Of a DNA stretch of 64,000 nt, positions 8,466 through 16,355 are shown in pieces. The DNA is from Acidocella facilis ATCC 35904 (GTDB taxonomy: Bacteria; Pseudomonadota; Alphaproteobacteria; Acetobacterales; Acetobacteraceae). Where the stretch lies: assembly GCF_000687875.1 (NCBI RefSeq), contig NZ_JHYG01000001.1, positions 186,001 through 250,000 on the forward strand, read 5' to 3'. The notes under the pieces were generated by a model, which saw only the letters and a list, made by a program, of their open reading frames with translations, had not been told where the DNA came from and did no database searches. The translations under genes and the position numbers were made by a program. Every line of letters starts with the position of its first letter. The stretch's first letter is position 1.

Positions 8466-9083
8466 ATGGATATACTCAGCCTTGCCGCCATCCTGGTGCA
8501 GATCCTGCTGATCGATCTGGTTCTGGCCGGGGATAATGCCATCGTCATCGGCATCGCCGTGGCGCGGCTGGCACCGGAGCAAAGGCGGGTGGCGATTCTG
8601 GCCGGGATTGGCGGCGCCACCATCATCCGAATCATCTTCGCGCTGCTGGCGCTGAAGCTGCTGGCGGTGATCGGCCTCACTTTGGCCGGCGGGTTGCTGC
8701 TGCTCTGGGTGGTGTGGAAATCCGCGCGCGAGCTTTACGCGCACCGGCAGGCGCCAGAGGGACCAGGCGGTGCCGCGCCTGCCAGCCTGCGCGCCGCGAT
8801 CTGGAAGATCGTCATCGCCGATCTCTCGATGAGCCTGGATAATGTACTGGCCGTGGCCGGGGCGGCGCATGACCATCCCTGGCTGCTGGCCATCGGGCTC
8901 GTGGTCTCGGTAGCGCTGATGGGGGTGGCAGCCAGCTTCGTCGCCAGGATCATGCGGCGCTTCCCCTGGGTGGCCTGGGTCGGCATCGCCATCGTCGCCT
9001 ATGTCGCCCTGGAGATGATCTGGGACGGCTGGCACCAGGTGGCGCCGCATCTGGCGCCACATCTGGCACATGTGCTGCACTGA
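8466..9083 (+). CDS. TerC family integral membrane protein (YjbE type)
   Basis: The 205-residue inner-membrane protein has about seven helices. The family acidic motifs are visible in the membrane: LVLAGDNAIVIGIA near the start and LSMSLDNVLAVAGA in the middle, which likely bind divalent cations (TerC/Alx proteins export manganese or calcium). The ATG at 8466 (MDILSLAAIL) is preferred; a TTG at 8430 in frame is possible, and no clear Shine-Dalgarno is seen for either. Regulation by a manganese riboswitch is known for relatives, but I see none in the 96-bp upstream gap. Confidence 0.88.
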   Translation: MDILSLAAILVQILLIDLVLAGDNAIVIGIAVARLAPEQRRVAILAGIGGATIIRIIFALLALKLLAVIGLTLAGGLLLLWVVWKSARELYAHRQAPEGPGGAAPASLRAAIWKIVIADLSMSLDNVLAVAGAAHDHPWLLAIGLVVSVALMGVAASFVARIMRRFPWVAWVGIAIVAYVALEMIWDGWHQVAPHLAPHLAHVLH

Positions 9084-9253
9084 GCCGCGCGTGACGCAGA
9101 GTTCATCGACGCGTTAACCGTAAGAGCCGCAATGCTTAAAATTCTCTTTGCAGAATGAAGCGGGTCGGTTCAGCTTTCTGACATAAGCCACGGCCCCGCC
9201 GCCGGCGCCGTGGCGCTCCGCTTTGAAGCAAAAATATTTGAAAAGGACAGCGC

Positions 9254-10750
9254 ATGGGGACTGAACCCACCGAAACCATGAAGGTCGAGGACATGAATGC
9301 CGCGCAGAAGCGCGCCTGGCTGGACTCCCATGAGGAAGGCTACCACAAGGGGCTGAAACCAAGGCAGGTGCAGATGATCGCCATTGGCGGCGCCATCGGC
9401 ACCGGGCTGTTCCTGGGCGCTGGTGGACGGCTGCAGCAGGCCGGCCCGTCTCTGGCGCTGGTTTACGCGGTTTGCGGGATTTTCTGCTTCTTCATCATGC
9501 GCGCTTTGGGCGAGCTGGTGATGCACCGTCCCACCTCCGGCAGCTTCGTCTCCTATGCGCGGGAATTCCTCGGCGAGCGCGGCTCCTTCATCGCCGGCTG
9601 GATGTATTATCTGAACTGGGCGATGACCGGCATCGTCGATACCACCGCCGCCGCTCTTTATATGAAATATTGGCATATGTTCGATGGCGTGCCGCAATGG
9701 CTGTTCGCCTTCATCGCCATGGCGATCATCGGGGCGATGAATCTGATGGCGGTGGGCTGGTTCGGCGAGATGGAATTCTGGTTCTCGCTGATCAAGGTCG
9801 GGGCGCTGGTGCTGTTCCTGATCATCGGCGTGGTATTCCTGCTCATCGGCCATCCTGTCGCCGGGCAGGCGACCGGGCTGCATCTGATCGCCGATCATGG
9901 CGGCATCTTCCCGCACGGGCTGCTGCCGGCGGTGGTGCTGATGCAGGGTGTGGTCTTCGCTTATGCGGGCATCGAGCTGGTCGGCACCGCGGCGGGCGAG
10001 GCGCAGGATGTGAAGCGCATTCTGCCGAAGGCGATCAACGCGGTGATGTACCGGATCGGTATTTTCTATGTCGGCTCCGTGGCGCTGCTGGTGCTGCTGA
10101 TGCCTTGGAGCAGCTACAAGGCCGGCACCAGCCCGTTCGTCACCTTCTTCGGCTCGCTCGGCGTGCCCGGCATCGGCACCATCATGAATCTGGTGGTGCT
10201 GACGGCGGCACTCTCCTCGCTGAATTCCGGGCTCTATTCCACCGGGCGGGTGCTGCGCGCGCTCTCCATGGGCGGCTCGGCGCCGGATTTCGTCGGCAAG
10301 ATGAACCGCTCGAAAGTGCCCTATGGCGGCATCGTGGTCACGCTGGTGATCTATTTCTTCGGGGTGATCCTGAATTATCTGGTGCCGAGTCAGGTGTTCG
10401 AGATCGTGCTGAATGTCGCCTCGCTGGGCATTCTCAGCACCTGGGCCTTCATCATCATCTGCCAGATGAAACTGCGCCATGCCCAGGCCAAGGGCAGCGT
10501 ACCGAAGGTGGAGTTCCGCATGCCGGGCGCGCCGGTGACCTCCTGGGCGACACTCGCCTTCCTGCTGGCGGTGCTGGTGCTGATGGGCTTCGATTATCCG
10601 GACGGCACCTTCACCGTGGCGCTGATCCCGCTGGTGATCATCTGCCTGGCGGTGGGCTGGTTCGTGCTGAAGAAATCCGCGCTGTTCAGCCCCACCGCGC
10701 CCTCGGCGCTGCTGACCGAATTGCTCGGCGATACCGACGTAAAGGACTGA
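9254..10750 (+). CDS. Amino-acid permease, APC superfamily (AnsP/GABA-permease group)
   Basis: The 498-residue inner-membrane transporter has 12 hydrophobic helices. The N-terminal GLKPRQVQMIAIGGAIGTG motif, RALGELVMHRPTSGSF and YAGIELVGTAAGEAQD are the usual signatures of the amino-acid transporter family that includes asparagine, GABA and D-serine/alanine permeases. AAAGGACA sits about 8 bases before the ATG. The preceding 170 bp holds no gene; a GC-rich dyad (CACGGC/GCCGTG) lies there. Substrate is not determined. Confidence 0.9.
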   Translation: MGTEPTETMKVEDMNAAQKRAWLDSHEEGYHKGLKPRQVQMIAIGGAIGTGLFLGAGGRLQQAGPSLALVYAVCGIFCFFIMRALGELVMHRPTSGSFVSYAREFLGERGSFIAGWMYYLNWAMTGIVDTTAAALYMKYWHMFDGVPQWLFAFIAMAIIGAMNLMAVGWFGEMEFWFSLIKVGALVLFLIIGVVFLLIGHPVAGQATGLHLIADHGGIFPHGLLPAVVLMQGVVFAYAGIELVGTAAGEAQDVKRILPKAINAVMYRIGIFYVGSVALLVLLMPWSSYKAGTSPFVTFFGSLGVPGIGTIMNLVVLTAALSSLNSGLYSTGRVLRALSMGGSAPDFVGKMNRSKVPYGGIVVTLVIYFFGVILNYLVPSQVFEIVLNVASLGILSTWAFIIICQMKLRHAQAKGSVPKVEFRMPGAPVTSWATLAFLLAVLVLMGFDYPDGTFTVALIPLVIICLAVGWFVLKKSALFSPTAPSALLTELLGDTDVKD

Positions 10751-10800
10751 GCCTTCCCGGCCAAGACGATCCAGGCCCCTGCCAGTGATGGCGGGGGCTG

Positions 10801-10900
10801 GCTGAGATTTTTGGGGAAGATCTGGGGGGTGATGGCGGCGTTGCATCCGCCCCGGCGTTTTTCGCAGCTTTTTGAAAAAAGCTGCACCAAAAACTTTTAG
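10801..10900. repeat. Family 1 repeat, partial copy
   Basis: The right half is nearly identical to the 1.9-kb copy: a GCAGCTTTTT/AAAAAGCTGC hairpin (about 10864-10885) followed by CCAAAAACTTTTAG (10887-10900). The left half is degenerate (GAGATTTTTGGGG). It lies in the convergent gap after the permease gene. Confidence 0.7.
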
Positions 10901-11010
10901 AGGCTGTTTCAAAAGTCGCTATGGTGAGTCGCCAAGTGGTGATTTGCGAGCACCGGAGCACAGCAAATCGCCGCTTGGCGGCCGCCAGAGTGGCTTTTCA
11001 AACAGTCTCT
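10899..11010. repeat. Large imperfect stem-loop, MITE-like
   Basis: AGAGGCTGTTTCAAAAG... at 10899-10920 pairs with 10989-11010 (18 of 22 bases). The inner arms GCCAAGTGGTGATTTGC (10931-10947) and GCAAATCGCCGCTTGGC (10963-10979) pair at 15 of 17. The whole forms a ~112-bp hairpin ending exactly at the stop codon of the oxygenase gene. Terminal inverted repeats with no coding capacity fit a small non-autonomous element or a cruciform terminator. Confidence 0.6.
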
Positions 11011-11663
11011 TACCCTATCGGTGCCTCCGGGTAGGCCAGCTCATGCCGCGCCCGCCATTCGGGCGTCACGTAATTCACGATCAGCGTGCGCCTTACCCCG
11101 GTGATGCGGCGCGTCTCAAACCCGTGCCACGTATCCGTCCCCGGCACGAAGATCAGCCCGCGATTGCGCCCGGACGGCGCCGGGCCGAGGCAGGCTTCCG
11201 GGCTTGTATAGATATCCGTCCCCCAATTCTCCCCCGCCGGCGGATCATTCAGATAGATCAGCAGCGTGAAGAATTTCGCCCCGATATCGGTATGCGGCTC
11301 CAGCCAGAACCCATCGCGGTCCTGGCAATATTCGATGCGCAGAAAACTGCCGCGCAGCCTGGCGCCGGTCAGGGCCTGCAGCCGGTCAGTGACCTCCTGG
11401 CTTTGAAAGGCGCGGGCGAGGGCGGCGCAGGCCGGATAGTCCGCCCGTGCCGCGGTGCCGAAAAATAGCCGGGTGGAATTATGCGTCTCGCGCCGCCCCT
11501 GCGTGTCGCCAATGGCGGGCGGGGCGAGCGGCAGGGCGCAGATTTCCTCAGGCAACGCCTCGGGCAGCACATGGCTGAGCAGCCAGTGCGGATAGGGCGC
11601 GCCCCGCGCCCGGGCCGCGCCCAGGCTGGCGAGGAGGGCGCTGGTAACCGGCAGCTCAAGCAT
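11010..11663 (-). CDS. 2OG-Fe(II) oxygenase family protein A
   Basis: The 217-residue protein carries the iron-binding HxD in LEPHTDIGAKFFTLLIYLN, a distal histidine in DTWHGFE and a 2-oxoglutarate-binding arginine in GVRRTLIVNYV. This is the jelly-roll dioxygenase pattern of prolyl-hydroxylase-like enzymes. The substrate is unknown; small-molecule, protein or polysaccharide hydroxylation are all possible. It overlaps the next oxygenase gene by eight bases on the same strand, so the two form a unit. The stop codon coincides with the end of a long stem-loop. Confidence 0.8.
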   Translation of the reverse strand: MLELPVTSALLASLGAARARGAPYPHWLLSHVLPEALPEEICALPLAPPAIGDTQGRRETHNSTRLFFGTAARADYPACAALARAFQSQEVTDRLQALTGARLRGSFLRIEYCQDRDGFWLEPHTDIGAKFFTLLIYLNDPPAGENWGTDIYTSPEACLGPAPSGRNRGLIFVPGTDTWHGFETRRITGVRRTLIVNYVTPEWRARHELAYPEAPIG

Positions 11664-12279
11664 AATTGAGCAGGCGCTTGGCCTGGGCGGAGAGGCGGTG
11701 GCGCATCAGCTCGCGCTGCGCGGAGAAGCCGCTGGCCATCCAGTTGATCATCACATAGCGCCGCACCCCGACGAAGGGTTCGTGCCCGTGAAAGGAGTTA
11801 TCGCTGCGCTGGAAGGCGACCAGCGTGCCCAGGCTGGGCGGCACCTCGGTGATGATGTCGTTGAGATCATCCGCCGTGCGCAGCAGCCGCAGCCGCCCGC
11901 CCTGGGATTGCCACTCCTCGTTGAAATAGAGCAAAGCGGTGATCAGCTTGGTCTCGCTGTCGGTATGGATGCGCCCGTCCTTCTCCTGGGCGCGGCCGCG
12001 AATGGTCACCATGGTCGGGCGGTCCGTGAGGTCGATGCCGAATTTGCGCGAGACGGCCAGGGTCAGCGCCGGCCCGGTCAGCTCGTCGATCAAGGCGGTG
12101 AAGCTGGGGCCGGGGCGGGTGGCTTCCACCGGCAGCAGCCCGGCATGGTCGATGGCGGGGAAATCCCGCAGCACCGCCTGTTTCTGATCAGCGGCGATGA
12201 AATCGCTCACCACCATATGCTTGAACGGGGCGGTGGTCAGCTTGGTCTGGGCGAACCGGTCGAGATCGAGAATCGGCAT
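11656..12279 (-). CDS. 2OG-Fe(II) oxygenase family protein B
   Basis: This 207-residue protein also has the iron/2-oxoglutarate set: HTD in GRIHTDSETKLITALLYFN, His in SFHGHEPFVG, and Arg in GVRRYVMINWM. It differs enough from its downstream neighbour (beyond the core) to be an old duplicate or a distinct subfamily. The ATG at 12279 gives MPILDLDRFAQTKL. Upstream lies a 150-bp divergent gap with a strong inverted repeat and an FNR-type site, which could serve either direction. Confidence 0.8.
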   Translation of the reverse strand: MPILDLDRFAQTKLTTAPFKHMVVSDFIAADQKQAVLRDFPAIDHAGLLPVEATRPGPSFTALIDELTGPALTLAVSRKFGIDLTDRPTMVTIRGRAQEKDGRIHTDSETKLITALLYFNEEWQSQGGRLRLLRTADDLNDIITEVPPSLGTLVAFQRSDNSFHGHEPFVGVRRYVMINWMASGFSAQRELMRHRLSAQAKRLLNYA

Positions 12280-12305
12280 GGGAGATCCAGTCTGGGGATG
12301 GGCCG

Positions 12306-12332
12306 GAGCTAGGCGCGTTGCGCGCCTAGCTC
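12306..12332. promoter_or_regulatory. Perfect 12-bp inverted repeat, possible operator or hairpin
   Basis: GAGCTAGGCGCG, a 3-base spacer and CGCGCCTAGCTC form a perfect dyad, 27 bp upstream of the oxygenase B start and next to an FNR-type site. With no gene ending here, it is more likely an operator or 5'-leader hairpin than a terminator. Confidence 0.5.
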
Positions 12333-12333
12333 A

Positions 12334-12347
12334 TTGACCTGGATCAA
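12334..12347. promoter_or_regulatory. FNR/FixK-type binding site
   Basis: TTGACCTGGATCAA matches the TTGAT-N4-ATCAA consensus of FNR/FixK/FnrL regulators at 9 of 10 defined positions. It lies 82 bp upstream of the PilZ-like gene and 55 bp upstream of the oxygenase operon start. Oxygen-responsive control is therefore likely for one or both. Confidence 0.6.
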
Positions 12348-12429
12348 GCCTTGCCGACGGCATTTGGCCTTTATTAAGCTTTTCCCCGCATCCTGGCTGA
12401 AGCGAAGATTGGACCACAGGCCTTCCCAG

Positions 12430-12924
12430 ATGTTTTCCGGCAAATCCCCCAGCCCGTTCGATAGCGCCGCCTTCAGCAAGGCGCTGCTGGCGGAACGCCG
12501 CGTGGCGCCGCGATTCGGCGTGATCAAAAGCGCCAAGCTGCTGGTCGGGGAAGGCTATGCGCAGGGTGTCTATGATTGTCTGGTGCTGGATGAATCCGAT
12601 ACCGGCGCGCTGGTGGATCTCGGTACCGTGGTCAATCTGCCGGAGGAGATGGTGCTGCAGGTGGCCGGCGGGGCGCAGCGCCGGGCGCGGCGCTGCTGGG
12701 CGGTGGGCAGCAAGGCCGGGCTGGAATTTCTCGGCGCGCCGCTGCGCTCCAGCGAGGTTGCGCGCGGCATGCAGGAGGTGGCGCGGCTGATCGAGACCAA
12801 GGGGCTGGCGGCTGGGATGATCGCGCTGCGCGGGCTGGCGTTTTTCGAAGAACCGGCGGTGCGCGAGGCGGCTTTGCAGGCCGAGGCCGCCTGCGCGAAA
12901 TTGTCGGATTTATTGAAGGGGTAG
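12430..12924 (+). CDS. PilZ-like domain protein
   Basis: The 164-residue protein has an N-terminal arginine motif (ERRVAPRF, residues about 22-28) and a following LVLDESDTGALVDL strand. These resemble the RxxxR and (D/N)xSxxG motifs of PilZ domains that bind cyclic di-GMP. The second motif is imperfect, so binding is not certain. The C-terminal half is helical. The ATG at 12430 is preferred over upstream in-frame starts because it begins just before the conserved part; the ribosome site is weak. It is convergent with the GT39 gene, only 4 bp apart. Confidence 0.55.
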   Translation: MFSGKSPSPFDSAAFSKALLAERRVAPRFGVIKSAKLLVGEGYAQGVYDCLVLDESDTGALVDLGTVVNLPEEMVLQVAGGAQRRARRCWAVGSKAGLEFLGAPLRSSEVARGMQEVARLIETKGLAAGMIALRGLAFFEEPAVREAALQAEAACAKLSDLLKG

Positions 12925-12928
12925 ATGC

Positions 12929-14299
12929 TCAGGGGCTGGGGTGCAGCAGGAACAGGTTTATGCCCGGGACATGCGCCCAGAGCCGGTAATGCGCGGCCAG
13001 GGCGGCGTGCAGTTCCGCATAGACATCCGGATTTGTTGTGGCCGGGTCGGGCGGCCAGCTATGGGTGGCGATGATCTGCGGGCGCTGCGCCAAAATCCGC
13101 GCCACTTCCTGCGCCGGGTTGACCCGGGCGACGCCCGGCAGGGTCCGGCCGGTCAGCTCGGAGGGCAGCACGAAGCGCGTCGGCGGCGTCAGCCCGGTCA
13201 GCGCGTAGAGAATGGGCTGCGAATCGAAGACATACAGGCTGCGCGGCGCGGCGGCGCGGATCAGCCGGGCGGCGGCGCGCACGATGTCAGGCCCGGTGAA
13301 GGGGGCGAACGCGTGCCAGGCGGCGAGGCCAAGCTGGGCGGCGATCGCCAAGGCAGCGAGCCCGCGCGCCATGCGCCAAGGCAGCCGCGCCAGCGCCAGC
13401 CCCGCCGCCACGCAGAGCGGCGGCAGCAACTCCAGGAAATAATGGTCGTAGAAACTCTTGGCGCTCAGCGCGCCGAGCAGGGCCGCCAACAGCCAGAGCG
13501 GCAGGAACCAGCGCGGCGGGCGGCCTTGTGCGGGGAGCAATCCGGCCAGGGCGGCGAGATAGAGCATCCCCCAGCGCTCCGCCTGCTGTGCCGCCGCGAA
13601 GCGCGCCTGCGCCCAGGACAACGGCACCCCGGCGCGGCGAAAATTGGCGAGGATCGCGTCGTCCCAGAGCAGCCCGAACCGTCCGGCGGCGAGATACAGT
13701 AAGGCGGCGGCCAGCGCGGGCAGCGCCGCGCCGAGCAGGCCTGCCAGCGCCGCCCGCGCCCCGCGCAGCCGCCAGAGCAGTGCCAGCACCAGCAGCGCCT
13801 CCGGCGCGCAGACATATTTCACCATCACCCCGGCCCCAAGTCCAAGCCCCGCCAGCCAGGCCGGGCCGCCGCGCAGCACGCACAGCACCCCCAGCGCGAT
13901 ACAGCAGGCCATGAAGGGTTCGGTATTGGCGGACAGCCCGTCATTGGAGAGCCCGGCCAGCAGCGCGATCCCGCCCGCAACCCAACCGGCCCAGGCCCGC
14001 CCGCCCAGCGCCATCACGATGCCCCGCACCGCCCAGCCCTCCAGCCCCAGGCAGAGCGCGCTGGCGATGCGGATGGCCGCGATGCCGGGGATGATCGCCT
14101 GAAAGACCGCGAAAATCGCATAAATGCCCGGTGGCTTGTTGTCCCATATCTGGGTGTAGGGCAGGTGGCCGGCCAGCCAGTCCTGCGCCATCAGCACATA
14201 CAGGCTCTCATCCCAGTCCAGCACCGAACGATGCAGCACCGGCAGCCGCAGCAGCACGGCCAGGAGCAGAAAACAGGCGACTGGCCAGGTGCGTCTCAC
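12929..14299 (-). CDS. Glycosyltransferase family 39 (ArnT/PMT-like) membrane protein
   Basis: The ~456-residue polytopic protein has about ten helices. The first periplasmic loop carries LDWDESLYVLMAQDWL, the acidic motif of GT39/ArnT-type enzymes that use polyprenyl-phosphate sugars. DNKPPGIYAIFAVFQ is the second conserved loop motif. It probably adds a sugar to lipid, protein or polysaccharide on the outer face of the membrane. The open frame runs to 14812 but overlaps the DUF192 gene; I start at a GTG at 14299 (MRRTWPVACFLLL), just before the first helix. Confidence 0.75.
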   Translation of the reverse strand: MRRTWPVACFLLLAVLLRLPVLHRSVLDWDESLYVLMAQDWLAGHLPYTQIWDNKPPGIYAIFAVFQAIIPGIAAIRIASALCLGLEGWAVRGIVMALGGRAWAGWVAGGIALLAGLSNDGLSANTEPFMACCIALGVLCVLRGGPAWLAGLGLGAGVMVKYVCAPEALLVLALLWRLRGARAALAGLLGAALPALAAALLYLAAGRFGLLWDDAILANFRRAGVPLSWAQARFAAAQQAERWGMLYLAALAGLLPAQGRPPRWFLPLWLLAALLGALSAKSFYDHYFLELLPPLCVAAGLALARLPWRMARGLAALAIAAQLGLAAWHAFAPFTGPDIVRAAARLIRAAAPRSLYVFDSQPILYALTGLTPPTRFVLPSELTGRTLPGVARVNPAQEVARILAQRPQIIATHSWPPDPATTNPDVYAELHAALAAHYRLWAHVPGINLFLLHPSP

Positions 14300-14398
14300 C
14301 CGGAATTTGTCGCATGCGGGCTTGGCACCTGTCCATCGGGCGGGTGCTTGCCTTGGGCGCGGGGCTTCGGCACATAGGGCAGCGCACGGAGGAGTGAC

Positions 14399-14884
14399 AT
14401 GAAGCTTTTCGCCTATTCTCTGGCTGCCTCGCTTTTGGCCGGGTCCATGGCCCTGGCGCAGCCGGCCACTGACGATCCGACCGGCCCGCAGCCCAAGCTG
14501 CCGACCCAGCCTCTGCAGATCAAAACCGCCGCCGGCAAGGTTTTCAACTTCACCGTCGAAATCCCCAAGACCCAGCAGCAGCAGGATACGGGCGAGATGT
14601 TCCGCACGGACATCCCCGCCGATAGCGGCATGCTGTTCATCTGGCCGCAGCCGCAGAGCACGGCCATGTGGATGAAGAACTGCCCGGTGCCGGAGGACAT
14701 GGTGTTCATCGGCGCCGACGGGAAAATCGTCTCCATCGCCGAGATGACCGTGCCTTATTCGCTGAAGCCCATCGCCCCGCCGGCGCCGGTGAAGGCCGTG
14801 CTGGAGCTGCAAGGCGGGCTGACGGCGAAGGATGATATCAATGTCGGCGACCAGGTGATTGCCAAGCCCTTCCCGGGGAGCTAA
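14399..14884 (+). CDS. DUF192 family secreted protein
   Basis: A 161-residue protein with a signal peptide (MKLFAYSLAASLLAGSMALAQ) and a DUF192 domain: AMWMKNCPVPEDMVFIGADG is the conserved core and TGEMFRTDIPADSGMLFIW precedes it. The function of DUF192 proteins is not established. GGAGGAGTG just before the ATG gives a good ribosome site. The gene is divergent from GT39 and is followed by a tRNA after 15 bp. Confidence 0.85.
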   Translation: MKLFAYSLAASLLAGSMALAQPATDDPTGPQPKLPTQPLQIKTAAGKVFNFTVEIPKTQQQQDTGEMFRTDIPADSGMLFIWPQPQSTAMWMKNCPVPEDMVFIGADGKIVSIAEMTVPYSLKPIAPPAPVKAVLELQGGLTAKDDINVGDQVIAKPFPGS

Positions 14885-14899
14885 GTCCCCGGGGCAGTT

Positions 14900-14976
14900 C
14901 GGGGCGTGGCGCAGCCTGGTAGCGCGCTTGTTTTGGGTACAAGAGGCCCCCGGTTCGAATCCGGGCGCCCCGACCA
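14900..14976 (+). tRNA. tRNA-Pro (UGG anticodon)
   Basis: The 77-nt sequence folds as a cloverleaf. The acceptor stem is CGGGGCG/CGCCCCG with an encoded ACCA end, and the T-arm contains GGTTCGAATCC. The anticodon stem is CTTGT/ACAAG around the loop TTTGGGT, giving anticodon TGG. Confidence 0.95.
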
Positions 14977-14993
14977 GTCAGGAGTGATGTTGC

Positions 14994-15299
14994 ATGCGGG
15001 CTCGTATCTTTCTTCCTCCCAAATCGGCCATGCAGTCCGGTCTGGCGCGCACCCATCGTTGGGTGCTGCAATATGAGCCGGAGAAAGCCAAGATCCGCGA
15101 CCCGCTGATGGGCTGGACCGGCTCCGACGATATGCGCCAGCAGATCCGCCTGAGCTTCGAGACCAAGGAAGCCGCCATCGCCTATGCCGAGGCGCAGGGC
15201 ATCCCCTATGATGTCGAGATCCCGCCGGCGCGCGTGCATAAGCCGAAATCCTATGCCGATAATTTCCGCGCCGACCGCAAGGAAAACTGGACCCACTAA
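14994..15299 (+). CDS. Complex I accessory subunit, NDUFS4 family
   Basis: This 101-residue protein matches the alphaproteobacterial/mitochondrial NDUFS4 (18 kDa) accessory subunit of NADH:ubiquinone oxidoreductase. Visible signatures are ARIFLPPKSAMQSG, WVLQYEPEKAKIRDPLMGWTGS and YDVEIPPARVHKPKSYADNF. It acts at the N-module of complex I on the cytoplasmic side. As in related bacteria it lies away from the nuo operon, here right after tRNA-Pro. The TAA stop is the left flank of a terminator stem. Confidence 0.92.
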   Translation: MRARIFLPPKSAMQSGLARTHRWVLQYEPEKAKIRDPLMGWTGSDDMRQQIRLSFETKEAAIAYAEAQGIPYDVEIPPARVHKPKSYADNFRADRKENWTH

Positions 15300-15499
15300 A
15301 AACCAACCCTCTTGGTTTTTGGGGGCGTAGGCGGCCAAGGTTCCGGCACCGCGCAGCGGTGGTGGAAAGCCGCCGGAGGGGTGGGACTTTTTTCAAAAAG
15401 TCCCCACGAACGTTTGGGGTAGTGACGGCGGCGTAGTATACGCCCGGGCGGTTTTGCCGCTTTTTTGTAAAAAAGCGGCACCAAAAAACTTTTATCACT
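15298..15499. repeat. Family 1 repeat, composite copy with three hairpins
   Basis: A stem AAAAACCAA/TTGGTTTTT (15298-15320) overlaps the stop codon of the NDUFS4 gene. A second stem, GTGGGACTTTTT/AAAAAGTCCCCAC (about 15381-15408), and a third, GCCGCTTTTTT/AAAAAAGCGGC (about 15459-15482), follow, then ACCAAAAAACTTTTA. The hairpins repeat those near 1.9 and 36.5 kb. Confidence 0.72.
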
Positions 15500-15512
15500 T
15501 TATTCAGGATTC

Positions 15513-16355
15513 ATGAACGACATGGCCAATCTGCCGGAGCCTATCCTCAATATTGGCGGGGTGCGCTTTGGCAATAACCTGCCGATGGCGCTGATCGCCG
15601 GGCCTTGCCAGATCGAAAGCGCCGCCCATGCCTTCGAATGCGCCAGCGCCCTCAAAGAGATCGCTGCACGCCTTGGCATCGGCCTCGTGTTCAAATCCTC
15701 CTTCGACAAAGCCAACCGTACCTCGCTGAAGGGCAAGCGCGGTGTCGGGCTGGATGCGGCGCTGCAGATTTTCGCCGACATCAAGGCCAAGCTCGGCCTG
15801 CCGCTGCTCACCGATGTGCATGAGCGCGAGCAATGCGCCCCGGTGGCGCAAATCGTCGATATTCTGCAGATCCCCGCCTTCCTCTGCCGCCAGACCGATC
15901 TGCTGATCGCCGCCGCCGAAACCGGCGCGGTGGTGAATGTGAAGAAGGGCCAGTTCCTCGCCCCCTGGGACATGAAGAATGTCGTGGAAAAGCTCACCGA
16001 ATCCGGCAACCCCAAGGTGATGCTGACCGAGCGCGGCACCAGCTTCGGCTATAACACCCTGGTCTCGGATTTCCGCGGCCTGCCGGTGATGGCCGGCTAC
16101 GGCGCGCCGGTGATTTTCGATGCCACCCATTCCGTGCAGCAGCCGGGCGGGCAGGGCGGCTCCTCCGGCGGGCAGCGCGAATTCGTGCCGGTGCTGGCCC
16201 GCGCCGCCGTGGCGGTGGGGGTGGCCGGTTTGTTCATTGAGACCCATCCGGACCCGGATAACGCCCCCTCCGACGGGCCGAACATGATCGCGCTGAAGGA
16301 TTTCGAGGCGCTGGTGGCGCGGCTGATGGCGTTCGACGCGGTGGCCAAGGCGTGA
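15513..16355 (+). CDS. kdsA: 3-deoxy-8-phosphooctulonate synthase (Kdo8P synthase)
   Basis: KdsA (280 residues) condenses arabinose-5-phosphate with phosphoenolpyruvate to Kdo-8-phosphate for lipopolysaccharide. Typical segments are [35 protein letters not shown] and [14 protein letters not shown]. The last two carry metal and substrate ligands. It overlaps kdsD by four bases, so the enzymes for making and using arabinose-5-phosphate are encoded together. The ATG at 15513 has AGGA close by. Confidence 0.97.
   Translation: MNDMANLPEPILNIGGVRFGNNLPMALIAGPCQIESAAHAFECASALKEIAARLGIGLVFKSSFDKANRTSLKGKRGVGLDAALQIFADIKAKLGLPLLTDVHEREQCAPVAQIVDILQIPAFLCRQTDLLIAAAETGAVVNVKKGQFLAPWDMKNVVEKLTESGNPKVMLTERGTSFGYNTLVSDFRGLPVMAGYGAPVIFDATHSVQQPGGQGGSSGGQREFVPVLARAAVAVGVAGLFIETHPDPDNAPSDGPNMIALKDFEALVARLMAFDAVAKA

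Noticed and set aside
9170-10912. 580-residue minus-strand frame
   Set aside because: It is antisense to the amino-acid permease, which has clear family motifs.
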